Shown: positions 1-11,499 of the stretch, one piece after another
How positions within the stretch are numbered: the stretch's first letter is position 1
Layout: every line of letters begins with the position of its first letter
Translations under genes and position numbers: made by a program
NCBI GenBank assembly: GCA_003290165.1
Contig: QNQO01000810.1
Coordinates: 248,001 to 312,000, forward strand
DNA: 64,000 bases
From: Berberis thunbergii
Taxonomy: Eukaryota > Streptophyta > Magnoliopsida > Ranunculales > Berberidaceae
Reading direction: 5' to 3'
The notes under the pieces: generated by a model
Databases searched by the model: none
Told to the model about the DNA's origin: nothing
The model's input: the letters and a program-made list of their open reading frames with translations, nothing else

Positions 1-15
1 AGTTCACATCAAATT

Positions 16-27
16 TGGTATCAGAGC
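16..27 (+). other. Primer-binding site of element A (initiator tRNA-Met)
   Basis: TGGTATCAGAGC is the usual plant retrotransposon complement of the 3' end of initiator tRNA-Met. It lies five bases after the CA end of the 5' LTR. Element C has the same 12 bases at 36670-36681. Confidence 0.85.
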
Positions 28-34
28 AATTATC

Positions 35-1236
35 TTGGGAATCACAGGGAAGTCGACAACTCAGGGTACGGTTTCTGCAAGGGTAGAGATTATGGAAGAA
101 CAAATGGGAAGGGTTCAAGAGGAGATAGGGACCTTGAGAAGGGAATTTCATTCCATGGCTCAGAAAATAGATCAACTAGTAAGACTTCAAGAGGAGGCTT
201 CTCGAGTAGCTTCTGCATCTAAACAATCTAAGGAGTTGGAAGGAGGAACAACTCATTCAGGAAATTGATTCGACCTCAAGTATAGAAAGCTTGAAATGCC
301 AAGTTTCGATGGATCAAATCCGGACGGTTGGATAATGAAGGCTGAACGTTTCTTTGCCCTTCACTGATATACTCATCATCAACATCACCATCAAAGCCCA
401 TTCTCGATATTTTTGGGGTTGGCTACATGGATTTTGGTTCTTAAAGCAATGCGGTCTTCCCACATATCCTCGCCTAATCCAAGCTAAATGATATCTTCAT
501 TCACCGTCTTCATCCAAGTTTTCAACGGTCGTCCCCTCCGTTGAAGAGAAATTGGAAGCATCCGTAATTGGGTTTGAGGGAGATGCATTGCTTTGGTTTC
601 AATGGGAACACAAGCGAAGACCGATTGTGTTGTGGGAAGAGCTTAAAAGAATGGTATTGAATCAGTTTAGAGCAATGAGTGAAGGATCTCTGTGTGAGCA
701 ATTTTTGGCATTAAAACAAGAATCTACAGTTGTGGTTTGTCACCATGTCTGCACCACTTGAAGCTTTTCCAGATGATGTGTATTTAAGCAAGTTTATTAA
801 CGGGCCTTAAATCGCAAATTAGAGTTAAATTGAGGGTACTGGAACCGACTAATTTGATTCGGGCCATGATTTTGGCCCAAAGAATAGAAGAAAAACAGAA
901 CCTCTTATTTGTACAAAAGGGAGGCCCAAACGTAAACCAGTCTTGCCAAGAAGGCCCAAGCCCAGCCCATCCGCACCAAGAAAACCCTAAGGGCTTCGAT
1001 CGACTTGATGGTTCTAGATCATTGGAGAAACCTCCTTGGAGAAGTGAGTTCAGGAGGCTGACCGATGAGGAGATCAAGAGCAAGCGGGAATGAGGGCTAT
1101 GCTTTCGGTGCGACGAGAAGTTTGCACCTGGCCACAAGTGTAAAAGGAAGGAACTTCAAGTGTTGGCCGTCCAAGAGGAAGAAGGGTTTGGGAGGAAGAG
1201 GAAGAACTGTTTGAGGAAAAGGGGGCCTATCTAGAG
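35..1236 (+). pseudogene. gag of element A (broken)
   Basis: The capsid-like polyprotein would package element RNA into cytoplasmic particles. The start (35-268) encodes a heptad-rich, coiled-coil-like N-terminus. A second frame (552-761) holds the gag core, with a GFEGDALLWFQWEHKRRP stretch typical of plant gypsy gag. A third frame near 1093-1150 holds a zinc-knuckle-like C-x2-C-x7-H-x-C run (CFRCDE...GHKC), preceded by a stop at 1091. An RTE fragment separates the first two blocks. Stops and frame changes rule out a functional product. The family is clear; exact ends are approximate. Confidence 0.8.
366..545 (-). mobile_element. RTE-type LINE 3' tail inserted in gag of element A
   Basis: Read on the minus strand, this segment matches the plus-strand sequence at about 21505-21670. 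Shared features are the coding end (KTWM, then an EDMWE-like run), the phrase AAAATCCATGTAGCCAACC, and a terminal TTGATG/GATGAT microsatellite, which is typical of RTE-clade 3' ends. Gag sequence resumes immediately after it at GAAGAGAAATTGG. The fragment is strongly 5' truncated, as is usual for LINE insertions. I could not delimit a target duplication. Confidence 0.75.
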
Positions 1237-1247
1237 ATGGTGGAACT

Positions 1248-3420
1248 GTGGAAGTGGATCAAGCCGTCGAAGTTTCACTTCACTCAGTGGTTGGACTCTC
1301 TTCACCAAAAACGATGAGATTAAGGGGGATGATTCGCGAAACAGAGGTGGTGGTGTTGGTTGATTTTGGAGCAACCTACAACTTTATTTCATCTAAGTTG
1401 GTGTCGAAATTGGGGCTTTCGATCTCGACAACAGGGGTGTAGATACAGTAAAAGGGGAAGAGGTTTGCAAGGGAGTGTCCCTAAAGCTACCAGGGTTTGT
1501 TGTAGTAGAAGATTTCTTGCCCTTAAGGTTAGGTAGTTCTGATGTGATTCTTGGAATGAAGTGGTTGGCAACATTGGGGCTGACGGTCACAAATTGGCAG
1601 ACTCAAGTGATGAAATTCAAGGTAGGGGACGAAATGGTGGTTTTGAAGGGAGATCTGACTCTGGGTAAGTCTCTAATTTCTTTGAAAGCTATGATTCGTG
1701 TACTCAAACGGGAACAACAAGGGTTATGGGTTGAGTTTGGGAGTATGGCGACCACTAGTTTGAAACAGGAAGTGATGGCTAACGAAATTGAAAAACTTCT
1801 CAGTCAGTACCAAGAGGTTTTTCAAATGCAGGATGGTTTACCACCGATTAGGGGTCATAAGCATGTTATTTGCTTAAGGGAGGTTACTTCACCTGTTAAT
1901 GTGAGGCCTTATAGGTATCCCCAATGTTAGAAGGATGAAATTGAGAAGTTCGTCAACGAAATGATGACGGCTCGTATCATACAACCTAGTAAGAGTCTGT
2001 TTTCAAGTCTAGTGCTGTTGGTGAAGAAGAAGGATGGAAGTTGGCGGCTCTGTGTTGATTATAGAGCACTAAATAAGGAGACGGTTCCAGATAGATTTCC
2101 TATACCCGTAATATTTGAATTGTTGGATGAGCTCCATAGTGCTAACATTTTTTCCAAGCTTGATCTCAAATCGAGGTATCATCAGATTCAGATCAGAGAA
2201 GGGGATGAATCGAAGACGGCTTTCCAAACACATGAAGGACACTACGAGTTCTTAGTGATGTCGTTTGGGCTCAAAAACGCACCGACAACCTTTCAGGCTC
2301 TAATGAATGATGTATTCAAACCACATTTAAGGAAGTTTGTGTTAGTATTTTTTATGATATTTTTGTTTACAGTTCAAGACTTGAGGCACACCTTCAACAT
2401 TTAGACAAAGTGTGAGTTCGGGCAAAGGGAGATAGCTTACTTGGGCATGTCATCTCTGGAGAAGGAGTTTCGGCAGACCCAACAAAAGTTGTCGCAATTA
2501 GGGACTGGCCATCACCTAAAAACATTACTGTGCTTCAAGGTTTTTTGGGGTTGACTGGGTACTATCGAAATTTTGTCAAGGGGTATGGTACTATAGCTTG
2601 GCCGCTAACAGAACAATCGAGGAAGGATAATTTTGGCTGAAACCATGAGGCGGAAAAAATGTTTCAAGCTCTTAAGAGGTGTATGACGCAAGTACCAGTT
2701 TTGGCAATGCCAAATTTTTCAAATTTTTTTTTATTGAAACAGAGGCTTCTAGATATGGGTTGGGAGCCGTCTTAATCCAAGATCATCGTCCAATTGCTTA
2801 TTTTAGTTAAGTCCTTGGACCCCAAGCACGACAGAAATCGGAATATGAGAAAGAGCTTATGGCTATTGTATTTGCCATTACCAAATGGAGACCTTATTTA
2901 TTGGGTAAGAAGTTTGTGGTAAAAACGGACTAGAGAAGTCTGAAATATCTACTGGAACAATGGGTGTTAGGAGGAGAATACCATAAGTGGGTGACTAAAT
3001 TGATGAGCAATGACTTTGAGATTGAGTACAAGCCAGGGAAATTCAATGTGGTTGTTGATGCTCTTTTCAGAATGGCTCCTATTTTGGAATGTGGTACACT
3101 GGTGGTGCCTCAATGGATGGATTGGCAGCAAGTGTGCAGTGAGGTGGCTGCAGATGAATCCATCAGATTAGAAATGAGATTGAGGAGCGCAATATCCCAC
3201 ATTTGGGGTTCACCATACATCAAGGACTGCTGTTGTACAAAGGTAGAATGGTCCTGGCACGAGAATCTTCTCTTCTCCCTACCTTCTTTGCTGAGTTCCA
3301 TAGCACACCGGTAGGAGGTCACTCCAGAGAAACCAAAACTTACCAAATAATGGCTAAAGAATTTTATTGTGTTGGCATGAGATCAGACATTGCCAAATGG
3401 GTAAGAGAGTGTGAGGTTTG
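1248..3420 (+). pseudogene. pol of element A, first part: protease, RT, RNase H, integrase zinc module
   Basis: The protease active site reads LVDFGATYNFIS (about 1355-1390); the usual DSGA is now DFGA. The RT spans about 1930-2640, with [17 protein letters not shown] and [13 protein letters not shown] motifs. At the catalytic box a frame slip near 2350 turns the expected FFDD into a broken FFYDI run. RNase H follows (about 2735-3085); its TDAS-like motif reads ETEAS and a stop falls after KTD. The integrase HHCC module (3290-3420) reads EFH, GGHS and CEVC and is cut exactly at the insertion site of element B. It continues at 9870. Nonfunctional. Confidence 0.88.
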
Positions 3421-4456
3421 TGATATTCACATAATTATTACATAATATATCCCTTAATTTATATATGTTAGTGTTTCGATTATTATATTTTATAATAATT
3501 ATTTTGTTTTCACGTCTTTATAGGAATTTGAGCGTGAACGATGAAATCATATTAAGGCGACAATTTAAATAATGACAATTGGTCGATTCTAGCGGTGGTA
3601 CAAAGTAGAGGGACACATATCTAAACTTAACCCTAATAAACCTAGGTCCACCTAATTTAACCTAAGCCCAAACCCAAAATGCTAACCTAAAAACCCAAGC
3701 CCAAGATAATAGGAGAACCCTATTTAGCTCCCCCATCTTAAAGAAAGCTCTCTCTTTTTCCACGTTCATTCTCCCTTCCTCTTTTTTCCAGCCACCGCAC
3801 GAATCCACCCTGCCGGCAATCCTCGCTCGATATGAGAGCCGGCAATGCGATAATCCCGCCATCACCCTTCATCTCGTCATATCTCTCTCGTTTCCCAGCC
3901 AAACCACCTCATCACACCCTGTTTCGCACACCCACAGCCGCCACCGTCTACCTTCCCTCTCTCTGTTCCGTCATCCTCACCGCCGCCATCCACCTTCCAG
4001 CAACCTCGCCACCAGAATCGCAACGACCACCACAGCCGCAAAACAGAACAGAGGTGAAGCAGAGAATCACCCCTGTTTCTCCCCTCTCTCAGCCTCCTTC
4101 CTGTTTTCCTCTCTTCTCCACGGTTTCTCCCTCCTCCACTTCTCTCTTTCTGCTCCTTCATCACCACCATCACCCGAGCAACCACCGCCATCACTGCCGC
4201 GAAACAGACCTCGTGACAGAGAATCGCCCTTGCTCCTCTCCTATCTGTTATCTCTTCGTCTCGGTCTCCCTTTGTATACCGGGCACCACCCAACGCCGGT
4301 CAGCCCCGGACACACGGCCGCACGCCCAAGCAGGACCTCCATCAGCGCGCCTGCGTTCCCGCCGGGTTTCCTGCCTCCTCTCTGTTCAAATCAGGAGAAA
4401 AGGGGTGGCTATTATTGGCACCTCTGAGTTCCCTAAGAGCCACCACAGTGCCTATA
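3421..4456 (+). repeat. 5' LTR of element B, truncated at its 3' end
   Basis: It aligns with 8049-9080 by eye from TGATATTCAC to GCCTATA, with scattered substitutions and small indels. After 4456 the two copies diverge abruptly. The last ~785 bp of the LTR and any primer-binding site are therefore missing from the left copy, most simply by one internal deletion that joined LTR to interior coding sequence. Confidence 0.85.
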
Positions 4457-5448
4457 ATTCAAAGTTCAACTATTACAGCCCTGATTTCGCCAATAATCAA
4501 AATCTCTCTTGGGCTTATCACTCACACCAAGGAGGACATATTTTCTCTCAGGCTCCTCAATACCCTTATCATGTTATGCCCCACCATAACCAAGTTCCTC
4601 CATCCAACACATCAAGTTTAGAGGAAACAATTAATCAGTATTTGCAGCGCTCAGCAAGTATAATTGATCAGAATTCTAAGGACATATCTGAGTTGATAGC
4701 CACTACTCAAAGACTTGAGATAGTTGTGGATCATATTACTGAGGCAGCATCTGAAAGTGAGTTAGGAAGAGTTCCTAGTCACTCTGTTCAAAATTCAGAG
4801 GGTCAATTCATAATTGGTAACACATTGGAATCCGAGTCAGATGATGTTTTTGTGGATAATGTGATTGAAACTACTTTGCTTCCTGACCCAATCCCTTCCC
4901 CACATTTTCATGAAGACCCACTCGACATATGTCTTCCTAGTGACTCATGCATAGAATCAAACTGTGAACAGTCTTTAGAGTCTCCCCTTGACTGTTTTCA
5001 TGATACACATGACCATTTAGAGACTTGTTTGATTCATTCTAGTTTGGACTTTGATGTTGATGATTCCATTAGGGAAGTCAATGATTTATTTGACTCAGTC
5101 CCCATTGTGGATCCTAGTTATAAATGGAAGTCTAAAGTGGAGCATCTTCCACTCAGTGAGTCAAAACTAGTCCCATCAGTTGAGCCACCTGAGTTTGACC
5201 TTAAACAATTACCTGACACCCTCAGGTATGCGTTTTCAGGTACTGATGATACTTTGCATGTTATTATTTCATCTATATTGAATTCAAAACAGGTTGTCCC
5301 AAAGAAGTCGGGAGATATATTTAATGAGAGACTACATGCCATAGGTAATGCTAATTCTAGGTTTGGGGGTGTTGTTGCGTCGTCTAACTCATCATCTTGG
5401 TTTAATCCATTTTGTTATGATGAACCTGTACCACCCGACTATTTATAG
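4457..5448 (+). pseudogene. gag-like and protease/RT-linker-like coding remnant of element B
   Basis: The frame is open from 3832, but its first ~208 codons are LTR sequence, so the 538-codon frame is a chimera made by the deletion at 4456. The interior part begins with a YNSKFNYYSPDF...NLSWA segment like the Pro/Asn-rich gag tail of large plant gypsy elements. It then has an acidic Ser/Asp-rich stretch and ends with PPEFDLKQLPDTLRYAF, which resembles the conserved linker just before RT in Athila/Tat-type pol. No catalytic domain follows. A host gene is unlikely. Confidence 0.6.
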
Positions 5449-5474
5449 ACATACCACTTTCCATCCCTTTCATA

Positions 5475-5879
5475 TTGACTGATGCTACCTATATGGATCC
5501 ATTGTTTGTAAGAGATGATTTCAATTTTCACCATCCTGATGTGGAAATTATCCAATCTTCTGATTTGGAACCAGACTTAGGATGTTCCATTTTAGGAGTA
5601 AGGGAGGATCATTTGTTGCATATCACTACTTGCAACCTATTCATGTTTAAGATCCCTATTAACTTCCAAGGAATGCGAGCTTCTTTACCATTTCTATATG
5701 ATTTTAGATGGTGTCCTTGCAACTTTTGGGATGTGCTAGTATATCTTGTGTCGCATGTGGTTGCTATTTTGAGTGGACTGGTTATCAACTTTTCAGGTTG
5801 TTGGTATACGATTCCTTCACCTTTTGAGGTGAATGTTCCCTATGTTCTTCCTCGTCACTTCATGATATATCACTCATGA
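5475..5879 (+). pseudogene. Reading frame at the end of the element B coding region
   Basis: A 134-codon frame has a hydrophobic stretch (about residues 85-115, FWDVLVYLVSHVVAILSGLV) that could be a membrane segment or a chance AT-rich translation. It ends just before TTAAACCAAGCGCTCCTAGG and GGCAACCTAG (about 5910-5935), a phrase usually found at the end of pol in Athila/Tat-type elements. It is therefore placed as the pol-terminal region of element B. I recognise no enzyme motif. Confidence 0.4.
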
Positions 5880-8048
5880 GGGAGAATATATGTCGGGCTG
5901 ACGACGTTAAACCAAGCGCTCCTAGGAGGCAACCTAGCTTCAGTTGTGTCATTATGGTTAGTCTGGATTGATTTTCGAGTCTTTTCTAGTTGCATTTCAC
6001 TCATACTCGTTAGCTCCGTAACAATTTTGACTTACAACTGATACATGTAATTTTTTTTATTATTATTATTATTTTTTATTTTTATTTTTATTTGTGTCCT
6101 GTCTTGTTTTTATCAATTTATCATGATGAGTCCACAGTTCTTATGTCTCTGAGCGTTCATTGGTGGAAGATTTCATCGACATTGGTAAAAACTTTCCCAT
6201 GGTAATATCCCTTTAACTCTCATCTTTTCTTTTTCCTGCATTTGTCATGATCATCATTTTATACATTGGGGACAATGTTTGGTTTAGGTTTGGGGGTGAG
6301 GTTTATGAGTTTTTCTGCATTTTTCAAGAAATTTTGAACTAAAATTTATTTCACAATTTACTATTGTATTCTACTCAATCTCCATTGAGTACATAGTTAA
6401 TTATGATTGTGTGAAAATTTTTCACTTTGAAAATGCATTCAAGATCTAAGTCCTTTCCAATGAAGAGGACGTGCTTTCAAGTATGCCTGAAAATTTGAGA
6501 AATACATGCTTTCACTTGTCACCTTTATATATCAACAGGAAAACATATGGCTTGATATAATCCTTAAGTTGGGTCTATTTCATGAGATTTTTTTTCAACT
6601 CGATTACTTTTTGCACTATAAGCCATATTAGCATGATTTGAAGTTGATGAGTGAGATATGAGCTAGAAAACCTTAGAATAATAATGGAGACTTAACCCGT
6701 GAAAGTTTTGAGTCATTCTTTTCTTTCTGAGTGTTAGATAAATATACTCTAATTTTTCTTGAGTTCGCATTAAGTCGTTGATGATCTCATTATTCTCAGT
6801 TTTCTTATCAATTGCTTTGAGAATGACATTAAAATTAAATTATTGCACTAGAACTTTTTAGTTTATTTAGTTGATATGTCATAATACCAACCTGAACTTA
6901 AGAAATGATGTAGGCAAGTTTTTCTTAAACCTTTTCTAGCCTTTTTACTTACCCACTCATTAGTTCCCTTTTGAAGCCCTTTGAGCCGTTGATAGCCTTT
7001 TATTTGTTAACCCCTTATCAATACCCAATTTATCTAAGAATGTATATGGATGAATGTTAGTTGGAAATGGGTAATTAGAAAGAGCAGAATCAAATATACC
7101 ATGAGTCCTCAGTGTTGAAACATTCTATTGAGTAGAAGAGGAAAAGCATGTAGTTGAAAAAAAAAAAGCGATGTCACTGAATAAAAAAATGAAGAAAGTA
7201 ATTGATGGTTAGAACATTGATTTACTCTTCATAGCCCTTGTGTTAGTTTAATGGGTGTATACATTCTTAGAGATTTTTCGTATACTTTTTTCCATTCTTT
7301 GTTAGTCATTACCTAAGCCCCATTACAACCTATTAAAGTCCTAGTTGATCTTAAGAGATGGTTAGTTTCGTAGATGTGGAGATTAAATAAATAAGAACTA
7401 TGGTGTATGATTTAACATTCTCAAAAGTAATTGATATTCCTGTCCATGAGATCATATTCATTCCATTCTTGAAAAGTCCGTTCTTCATATTACTATATGC
7501 GAGATATTGTTTTCCATTATTTACTCTTTTCCTCACATATAAACTGAGTGAAATATCAAATCTCTGAGTGTTTTATTGTAAGTGACATGAGAGGTTTGAA
7601 GTCAAAACAAACTTTCTAAAGGAGATTTAGTAATTGTTTTACTCTGAAATGAAAGTTATGTTGATAAGGCCATGCACACACATACTTCGAGTTGGGAATA
7701 ATTGATGAAATTTATTTAACCTTTGGGTATTATTAAATTGTTGTGAGACTCTTTGATATATTATTGTGAGACGGTTAGCTATTTTCAAATTTTTTTGGCA
7801 ATTAAATTCTTACTCTGAGGATAATAGACTGAGTTACCATGTTTTGGAAATTTATGAGTCATAATGTTTGTGGGTAACATTTCTGGAAACCCTCACGAGA
7901 CTATAACTCGTCCACTAGAGGTAATCTAGGGGTTTAAAGCCTTGTTGCGCGTTTAAGGTAAGTGCAACCGATGATTCCTGCGAAAGTGAGTTAGATTTTA
8001 TTTTATTGTTTTGCTCGAGGACTAGCAAAATATAGGTTTGGGGGTATT
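5880..8048 (+). other. Non-coding interior of element B
   Basis: AT-rich and without a credible gene. ACATTGGGGACAATGTTTGG followed by GTTTGGGGGTGAGG (about 6264-6301) is the post-pol phrase common in large plant gypsy elements. A second purine tract at about 8033-8046 directly precedes the 3' LTR and is the likely plus-strand primer. Confidence 0.7.
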
Positions 8049-9864
8049 TGATATTCACATAATTATTACATAATATATCCCTTAATTTATATATGTTAGT
8101 GTTTCGATTATTATATTTTATAATAATTATTTCGTTTTCATGTCTTTGTTGGAATTTGAGCGTGAACGATGAAATCGTATTAAGGCGACAATTTAAATAA
8201 TGACAATTGGTCGATTCTAGCGGTGGTACAAAGTAGAGGGACACATATCTAAACTTAACCCTAATAAACCTAGGTCCACCTAATTTAACCTAAGCCCAAA
8301 CCCAAAATGCTAACCTAAAAACCCAAGCCCAAGATAATAAGGAGAACCCTATTTAGCTCCCCCATCTTAGAGAAAAGCTCTCTTTTTTCCACGTTCATTC
8401 TCCCTTCCTTTTTTTCCAGCCACCACACGAATCCACCCTGCCTGCAATCCTCGCTCGATAGGAGCGCCGGCAGTGCGATAATCCCGCCATCACCTTCATC
8501 TCGTCGTATCTCTCTCGTTCTCCCAGCCAAACCACCTCCTCACACCCTGTTTCGCACACCCACAGCCGCCACTATCTACCTCCCCTCTCTATGTTCCGTC
8601 ATCCTCACCGCCGCCATCCACCTTCCAACAACCTCGCCACCAAAATCGTAACGACCACCACAGCCGCAAACAGAACAGAGGTGAAACATAGAATCGCCCC
8701 TGTTTCTCCCCTCTCTCGGCCTCCTTCCTGTTTTCCTCTCTTCTTCACGGTCTCTCCCTCCTCCACTTCTCTCTTTCTGCTCCTTCATCACCACCATCAC
8801 CCGAGCAACCACCGCCATCACTGCCGCGAAACAGACCTCGAGACAAAGAATCGTCCATGCTCTTCTCCTCTCTGTTCTCTTTTCGTCTCGGTCTCCCTTT
8901 GTATACCGGCCACCACCCAACGCCGGTCAGCCCCGGACACACGGCGCACGCCCAAGCAGGACCTCCATCAGCGCGCCTGCGTTCCCGCCGGTTTCCGCCT
9001 CCCTCTGTTCAAATCGGGAGAGAAAGGGGTGACTGTTATTGGCACCCTCGAGCTCCCTAAGAGCCACCACATTGCCTATAGCATCACTTTCCTCGGGATT
9101 CGCATTCGTACGGAGATGAGTTGCGGCATACCACATCACGAGGAGATGACTACCACTACCATGATTAGCTAAGCCCTTCGCCAAGGCTTAGATGAAACCA
9201 CAGGGTCTCCTAGAGTTTGTTGTATTTAAATTTATTGTTTTTTTTATGCTTGAACGTTAAACACATTTGATTTCTGATTCTCAATAATTTGCTTTCATCG
9301 ATTATATCCTGATTAATTATCTAGATTAGTCGGTAGTTAGAAGTACCCTTTATTGAAATTCAAAGCCTGATTTAATCAATTAATCTGAATCTGTGATTGT
9401 GTGTGCCGTAAGAAGACACTCAATGCTAGGGGTTTAGGATTAGTTAAAATAAACCTGTGATTGTGTGTGCCGTAAGAAGACACGCAATGCTAGGGGTTTA
9501 TACCTTTGCTGAAATCAATTGCGAACTTAGATTAATCTTTAGGTTAGTCATGTTAAATCTTGAAAACAATATTTTTGATTACATAAATCTCAAAGAACCT
9601 GTGGTGGATTCAATGCCTTGATTTTCCTTCTCATATTCTTTAAAACTTTCTATTTTGTTTTTAATTTGATTTTTAGTTTAGATATTTTAATTGTTGTAAC
9701 CCCAATTTAAATTAGCTTAAATCAACTCTGAAATTTAATTGCAACCACAGTCCTTGTGGGATCGACTTGTACTTGCCCTTGTCTACCAGTTAGACACTGG
9801 CACTTGCAGTTATTAAAATTAGGTTAAATTAACCCATTTATTTAGGTTAGTTAAATCTGCATCA
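8049..9864 (+). repeat. 3' LTR of element B (1816 bp)
   Basis: It starts TGATATTCAC after the purine tract, ends TGCATCA, and is followed by the GTTTG target duplication. Positions 8049-9080 match the left LTR; 9081-9864 has no left counterpart. It carries a 46-bp direct repeat (9391-9436 and 9455-9500, period 64). An open frame at 8591-9172 encodes a His/Pro/Ser-rich peptide with no recognised domain, probably chance in pyrimidine-rich DNA. Confidence 0.87.
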
Positions 9865-9869
9865 GTTTG

Positions 9870-10975
9870 CCAACTGAACAAGAGTATGGCGGTGTCACAT
9901 GCTGGCTTGTTACATGCAATTCCATTACCGGCCCATGTTTGGGAAGAAATCACCATGGATTTCATCGAGGCACTGTCGCGGGTCAAAGGAGTGGATACGG
10001 TGTTAGTGGTGGTGGACCGATTGAGTAAATATTCTCATTTATTGGATTAAGTCACCCTTTTACTGTTGCCACAGTGGCCAAGACATTTATTCAGGAAGTG
10101 GTTCGACTTCATGGGTTCCCCGCCTCCATTATTTTTGACAGAAATAAAATTTTTCTAAGTCACTTTTGGCGGGAGTTGTTTCGTCTTCAAGGAACCTTTT
10201 TGAAGCGTAACACGACATATCATCCCCAGATCGATGGTCAGTCCGAGGTGATTAATCGTTGCCTGGAAACTTATTTGAGGTGTTTTGTGTCAAATAAGCC
10301 GAAACAGTGGGTTCGTTGGTTGGCTTGGGCAGAATGTTGGTACAATACTTCCTTCCATACTTCATTAGGATGTACTCCATTCAAAGCATTGTATGGGCGA
10401 GACCCTCCTCGTTTATTGAAGGTTGACAAGGGGAGTGCCACTATATCTAATGTGGAGGAATTGATGATGGAAAGATATGCAATTATTGATGATTTGTGCA
10501 TGCATCTCTTGCGGGCGCAACAGTGGATGAAAAGACAAGATAATCTCTCCAGGGCATGAGGATGAGTTTGTGGTGGGAGACAAGGTATTTCTTAAGTTGA
10601 GACCCTATCGCCACCATTCCTTGGCTCGCAAGACTACGCCAAAGCTGGCAGCCAAGTATTATGGTCCTTATACAATCTTACAAAGGATTGGCACAGTAGC
10701 TTATAAATTGGACTTACCTCCTACTGCTGCTATTCACCCTGTCTTTCATATATCTCAATTGCGCCGAGCCAAAGGCCAATGTGCTGATGCATCACTCCTT
10801 CCACAATTGAATGAAGACATGGGATTAATGGTTACTCCTGCAGCAGTTTTGGAAGTGTGGCCTAAAGGGGGTAGTTTCACTATCGAGGTTCTCACTGGAA
10901 GGGCTTGCCCATTTTTTAGGCCACTTGGGAAGATTTTTCAATGATCAATTCTCAATTTCCTGAATTTCTCCTTGA
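9870..10975 (+). pseudogene. pol of element A, second part: integrase core and chromodomain-like end
   Basis: This continues the integrase after element B. QLNKSMAVSHAGLL is followed by MDFIEAL (first Asp), then FDRNKIF (second Asp) and DGQSEV (Glu), so the three acidic positions remain. Breaks near 10050 and 10558 interrupt the frame. The C-terminal part (10570-10944) has GDKVFLKLRPYR, YYGPYTILQRIG and HPVFHISQLR, typical of gypsy integrases. It ends in a frameshifted chromodomain-like ATWEDF segment (about 10918-10935). That tail supports a chromovirus assignment. Nonfunctional. Confidence 0.87.
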
Positions 10976-11005
10976 GAACAAGGTGGCTGCTTTGGGAGGA
11001 GGAAT

Positions 11006-11480
11006 TGTTAGGCCGCCAGTAAAGTATGTGTATACAAGGCGTAACAGGGGAGTGGAGTCATCTAACAAAAATGCATTGCAAGCAAGTGGGATGCAATTCA
11101 ATTAGAAGCAGTTAAGAGCATGCTCAAGTTGCCTGCAGTTTATTCAGTTGCTATGTCAAGTTGTTGTTATGTCAAATGGTTGTTTTGTCAAGTTGCTCAA
11201 CTGGATGCAATAGCAGTTTGTCAAGTTGCCTGTAATGTTAGAAGAGGTACATTGTATAAATAGAACTTGGTAATAAGGACATTTTTTATTCATTGAGAAT
11301 TTTGTACATTGAGCTTATGCTCTACATATGGAAGTCAAGCCTCTCGAATGCTTGAATACATTGTAGCAACTACATTCTTTCTTCGATAACAGGTCTTCAA
11401 CTTTTGTTTTCTTCTTTAACTTGTTGTATGGGCATTCCTTTTTCTTCTTAATTTGTTGTCTGGAACAACAATTCACATCA
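11006..11480 (+). repeat. 3' LTR of element A
   Basis: It starts TGTTAGGCC right after a purine-rich TTTGGGAGGAGGAAT tract and ends ATTCACATCA, matching bases 1-11. A TATAAATA box lies at 11255-11262, a likely Pol II promoter for element RNA. The pol frame runs into the LTR. Confidence 0.8.
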
Positions 11481-11499
11481 TAACCCTTCTCCCTCTCTT

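Larger units (their letters stand above)
3421..9864 (+). mobile_element. Non-autonomous Ty3/gypsy element B nested in integrase of element A
   Basis: The element starts TGATATTCAC, ends TGCATCA, and is flanked by perfect 5-bp duplications GTTTG at 3416-3420 and 9865-9869. Removing it rejoins CEVC to QLNKS in the host integrase. Long LTRs (1816 bp for the intact 3' copy) enclose about 3.6 kb. The interior has gag-like and protease/RT-linker-like coding but no RT, RNase H or integrase. A GCTCGAGGACTAGCAAAAT stretch and a purine tract (GGTTTGGGGGTA) precede the 3' LTR, as in large plant gypsy elements. This layout fits a LARD-like or Athila/Tat-derived non-autonomous element. The boundaries are secure; the lineage is inferred. 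Confidence 0.88.
1..11480 (+). mobile_element. Ty3/gypsy chromovirus-type LTR retrotransposon A, decayed and nested
   Basis: The element enters the window at the last 11 bases of its 5' LTR; these match the end of the 3' LTR (11470-11480) at all but one position. A primer-binding site, gag, protease, reverse transcriptase, RNase H, integrase, a chromodomain-like tail, a purine-rich tract and the 3' LTR follow in gypsy order. Reading frames are broken many times. The integrase is split by element B (3421-9864), and gag carries a reversed RTE tail at about 366-545. Integrase before domain-end order marks Ty3/gypsy rather than copia. The outer target duplication cannot be tested because the 5' LTR lies outside the window. 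Confidence 0.9.

Noticed and set aside
3832..5448. 538-codon open frame as a host gene
   Set aside because: Its first part is LTR sequence also present at 8049-9080, and its last part is gypsy linker coding.
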